Assembly: GCA_903834675.1 (NCBI GenBank)
Contig: CAILKC010000345.1
Location: forward strand, 1-6,660
Length of the DNA stretch: 6,660 nt
DNA from: an uncultured Victivallales bacterium
GTDB taxonomy: Bacteria; Verrucomicrobiota; Lentisphaeria; Oligosphaerales; JAFGRS01
Direction of reading: 5' to 3'
In this document: in pieces, positions 4,706 to 6,660 of the stretch
Numbering within the stretch: the stretch's first letter is position 1
Layout: every line of letters starts with the position of its first letter
Position numbers and translations under genes: made by a program
The notes under the pieces: model-generated
Database searches by the model: none
What the model was told of the DNA's origin: nothing
What the model saw: the letters and a program-made list of their open reading frames with translations, nothing else

Positions 4706-6442
4706 ATGGTTTCTCTCACGATCAACGGCCTGTCGGTGACCATCGAGGACAATGCCACGATCCTCCAGGCGGCCAGGAAACTCGGCATCAAGATTCCCAC
4801 GCTCTGTCACTTCGAGCTGGACTGCTTCGCGGTGGAACATCGGCTGGGGTCGTGCCGCGTCTGCGTGGTGGAGGTGGATGGGCGGCGAAATCTGGCGCCG
4901 GCCTGTTGCACGCCCGTGACCGCCGGCATGGTGGTCAAGACCAACAGCATTCGCGCCACGAACGCGCGCCGGACGGTCCTCGATCTGATCCTTTCGGACC
5001 ACCCCAAGGACTGTCTGATCTGCCCCATCAACGGCAGTTGCGAGTTGCAGGCCCTGGCGGCCGATCTGAAGCTGACCAAGATCACCTACGAGGGCGAGAT
5101 GGCGCGCTATCCCATCGACGTGTCCAGCAACAGCATTGTGCGCAACCTGGACAAGTGCATCATGTGTCGGCGCTGTGAGACGGCCTGCAACGACATGCAG
5201 ACCGTCGGCATTCTCTCGGGGGTGGGCCGGGGTTTCGAGGTCGTCGTCGCTCCGACCCTCGAGAAGCCGCTTTCGGAGACCAAGTGCGTGTTCTGCGGCC
5301 AGTGCGTTCAGGCCTGTCCGGTCGGCGCCCTGACCACCTGCATCGGCGTGGACGACGTCTGGAAAGTCCTCAACGACCCGAGCAAGACGGTCATCGTCCA
5401 GACTGCGCCGGCCGTACGCGTGGCGCTGGGTGAGGCGTTTGGCATGGAGCCGGGCACCATCAGCACCGGAAAGATGGTGGCAGCCCTGCGTCGGCTTGGG
5501 TTCAATGCGGTGTTCGACACCAACTTTGCCGCCGACCTGACCATCATGGAAGAGACCACCGAGTTCATCAAGCGGGTAAAGGCCAACGAAAACCTACCCA
5601 TCCTGACGAGCTGCTGTCCGGCCTGGGTGAAGTTCTTCGAGCACCAGTTTCCGGACTTGATCTACATGCCGTCCACCGCCAAGAGCCCGCAACAGATGTT
5701 CGGGGCCATCGCCAAGACCTACTACGCCCAGAAGATCGGGGTGGACCCGAAGGACTTGGTGGTGGTGTCGGTCATGCCCTGCCTGTGCAAGAAGTACGAG
5801 GCGAACCGTGAGGAGTTCGGTCGCGATGGCTACCGCGATGTCGACATTGTGCTGAGCACCCGCGAGCTGGGCTACATGCTGCACGAGGCTGGCATCCTCT
5901 TCGACCAGCTTGAAGAGGGCCAGTTCGACAACCCGCTCGGGGAGTCCACCGGCGCGGCTATCATCTTCGGGGCCAGCGGCGGCGTGCTCGAGGCGGCGCT
6001 GCGCACGGCGGCCGACTGGCTGACCGGTGAAGACCTAAAGAAGATCGACTTCACGGCGGTGCGCGGCATGCAGGGCATCAAGGAAGCCACGGTCAAGATT
6101 GGCGATCTGGAGGTGCGGGCCGCGGTCTCCAGCGGCCTGGGCAACGCGCGGCGCTTGCTGGAGTCGATCCGCGCCGGCCAGTCCTCCTATCACATCATCG
6201 AGATCATGGCTTGCCCGGGAGGCTGCATCAACGGTGGCGGCCAGCCGTTCATCGGCGGTGACACCAGGATTGTCGAGAAGCGCATGGCGGCGATCTACGC
6301 GGCGGATCGTGGCCTGCCCTTGCGCAAGTCGCACCTGAACCCGTCCATCCAGAAGCTCTACAAGGACTTCCTCGGTGAGCCTGGCAGTCATCTCGCCCAT
6401 GAGCTGCTGCACACCTCGTACACCCAGCGCGAGAACAACTGA
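4706..6442 (+). CDS. hydA: [FeFe]-hydrogenase catalytic subunit HydA (HndD-like, M3 domain layout)
   Basis: This 578-residue subunit interconverts protons and H2 at the H-cluster. The N-terminal [2Fe-2S] domain uses Cys34, Cys50, Cys53 and Cys67 or Cys68. A His-ligated [4Fe-4S] site follows (His99, Cys103, Cys106, Cys112), then two [4Fe-4S] clusters (Cys151/154/157/161 and Cys194/197/200/204). The H-cluster motifs are complete: L1 TSCCPAWVKF with ligand Cys304 and proton-relay Cys303; L2 MPCLCKKYE with Cys359, Lys362 and Glu365; L3 MACPGGCINGGGQP with Cys503 and Cys507. Glu279-equivalent and Glu282-equivalent residues are present in TIMEE (residues 279-283). The length resembles Desulfovibrio HndD and Clostridium CpI, and it lacks the extra C-terminal iron-sulfur domain of Thermotoga HydA. 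Its place after hydC and hydB points to a bifurcating, NAD(P)-linked group A enzyme in the cytoplasm. Maturases HydE, HydF and HydG are not in the window. Cys361 within L2 is unusual. Confidence 0.97.
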   Translation: MVSLTINGLSVTIEDNATILQAARKLGIKIPTLCHFELDCFAVEHRLGSCRVCVVEVDGRRNLAPACCTPVTAGMVVKTNSIRATNARRTVLDLILSDHPKDCLICPINGSCELQALAADLKLTKITYEGEMARYPIDVSSNSIVRNLDKCIMCRRCETACNDMQTVGILSGVGRGFEVVVAPTLEKPLSETKCVFCGQCVQACPVGALTTCIGVDDVWKVLNDPSKTVIVQTAPAVRVALGEAFGMEPGTISTGKMVAALRRLGFNAVFDTNFAADLTIMEETTEFIKRVKANENLPILTSCCPAWVKFFEHQFPDLIYMPSTAKSPQQMFGAIAKTYYAQKIGVDPKDLVVVSVMPCLCKKYEANREEFGRDGYRDVDIVLSTRELGYMLHEAGILFDQLEEGQFDNPLGESTGAAIIFGASGGVLEAALRTAADWLTGEDLKKIDFTAVRGMQGIKEATVKIGDLEVRAAVSSGLGNARRLLESIRAGQSSYHIIEIMACPGGCINGGGQPFIGGDTRIVEKRMAAIYAADRGLPLRKSHLNPSIQKLYKDFLGEPGSHLAHELLHTSYTQRENN

Positions 6443-6660
6443 GCCGAGGTTGCCGTCCCTGTAGTCTCCGCCCTGGGCGACGACCGGGCCGGGTTCCTGG
6501 TCGGGGCGGTAGGCGCCTTGGAGTCGGCGGTCCGCACCGGCTTTGCCGGGGCTTCCGCCGTATCTGGGGTCTCACTGGCGGATACCGCGAACCTGCCCGG
6601 AACGGGCTTGGCATCGCGGGCTCCAGAGCCAGTGGGGATACCGTCGGCACGGCGGATACC
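6443..6660. other. Region after hydA with no supported gene
   Basis: This stretch carries no gene I recognise. The frame in phase with hydA stays open from its stop codon to the window end and is rich in Ala, Gly and Val, but it has no good start codon with a ribosome binding site. Two short hairpins are visible: GCGG/CCGC at 6578-6588, and GCCCG/CGGGC at 6595-6607 with a GAA loop. Neither is followed by a T-run. GGATACC occurs three times (6580, 6636, 6654). A terminator for the hydrogenase operon is not evident, so the operon may continue. Confidence 0.4.

Noticed and set aside
6249..6650. 133-residue minus-strand frame overlapping the end of hydA
   Set aside because: The product is Arg/Pro-rich low complexity, overlaps hydA by nearly 200 bases, and has no recognisable domain.

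Overview
The window is GC-rich bacterial DNA from an organism that lives, at least partly, without oxygen. Its core is a three-gene operon for an electron-bifurcating type [FeFe]-hydrogenase. A divergently oriented desulfoferrodoxin (superoxide reductase) gene lies upstream of it. The sequence cannot fix the lineage. The base composition, the short C4 zinc-ribbon protein and the Hnd-like hydrogenase would fit an anaerobic member of the Planctomycetes/Verrucomicrobia/Lentisphaerae group, but Deltaproteobacteria or another anaerobic phylum are equally possible.

Layout. Positions 1-338 hold no convincing gene. They contain a strong hairpin (22-53), probably ending an operon to the left, then a promoter-like element with a palindrome near its predicted start site. 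Two + strand genes follow: a small C4 zinc-ribbon protein (339-665) and, immediately after it, a PTS EIIA type-2 domain protein (about 695-1153). A hairpin at 1181-1197 separates this pair from the convergent dfx gene (1215-1592, minus strand). Positions 1593-2255 are a long divergent intergenic region. It holds the dfx ribosome binding site, a second promoter-like element resembling the first, and probably a leader for the hydrogenase mRNA. Then come hydC (2256-2777), hydB (2802-4646) and hydA (4706-6442). The last 218 bases hold no gene I can support.

How the genes work together. HydC (NuoE-like), HydB (NuoF-like flavoprotein with extra iron-sulfur domains) and HydA (H-cluster subunit) should form a soluble complex. 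It would couple NAD(P)H and reduced ferredoxin oxidation to H2 production, or run in reverse. HydB carries an HndB-like N-terminal domain, so this one chain appears to cover what HndB and HndC do as separate proteins in Desulfovibrio. Desulfoferrodoxin would remove superoxide without making O2, which suits cells carrying an oxygen-sensitive hydrogenase. The zinc-ribbon/EIIA pair looks regulatory and is not obviously tied to the hydrogenase, apart from a possibly shared promoter motif.

No undescribed system was found. The points worth a second look are the shared promoter-like motif, the HndB-HndC fusion with a three-cysteine N-terminal site, an added cysteine beside an H-cluster ligand, extra cysteines in the desulfoferrodoxin, and the large gene-free intergenic stretch.
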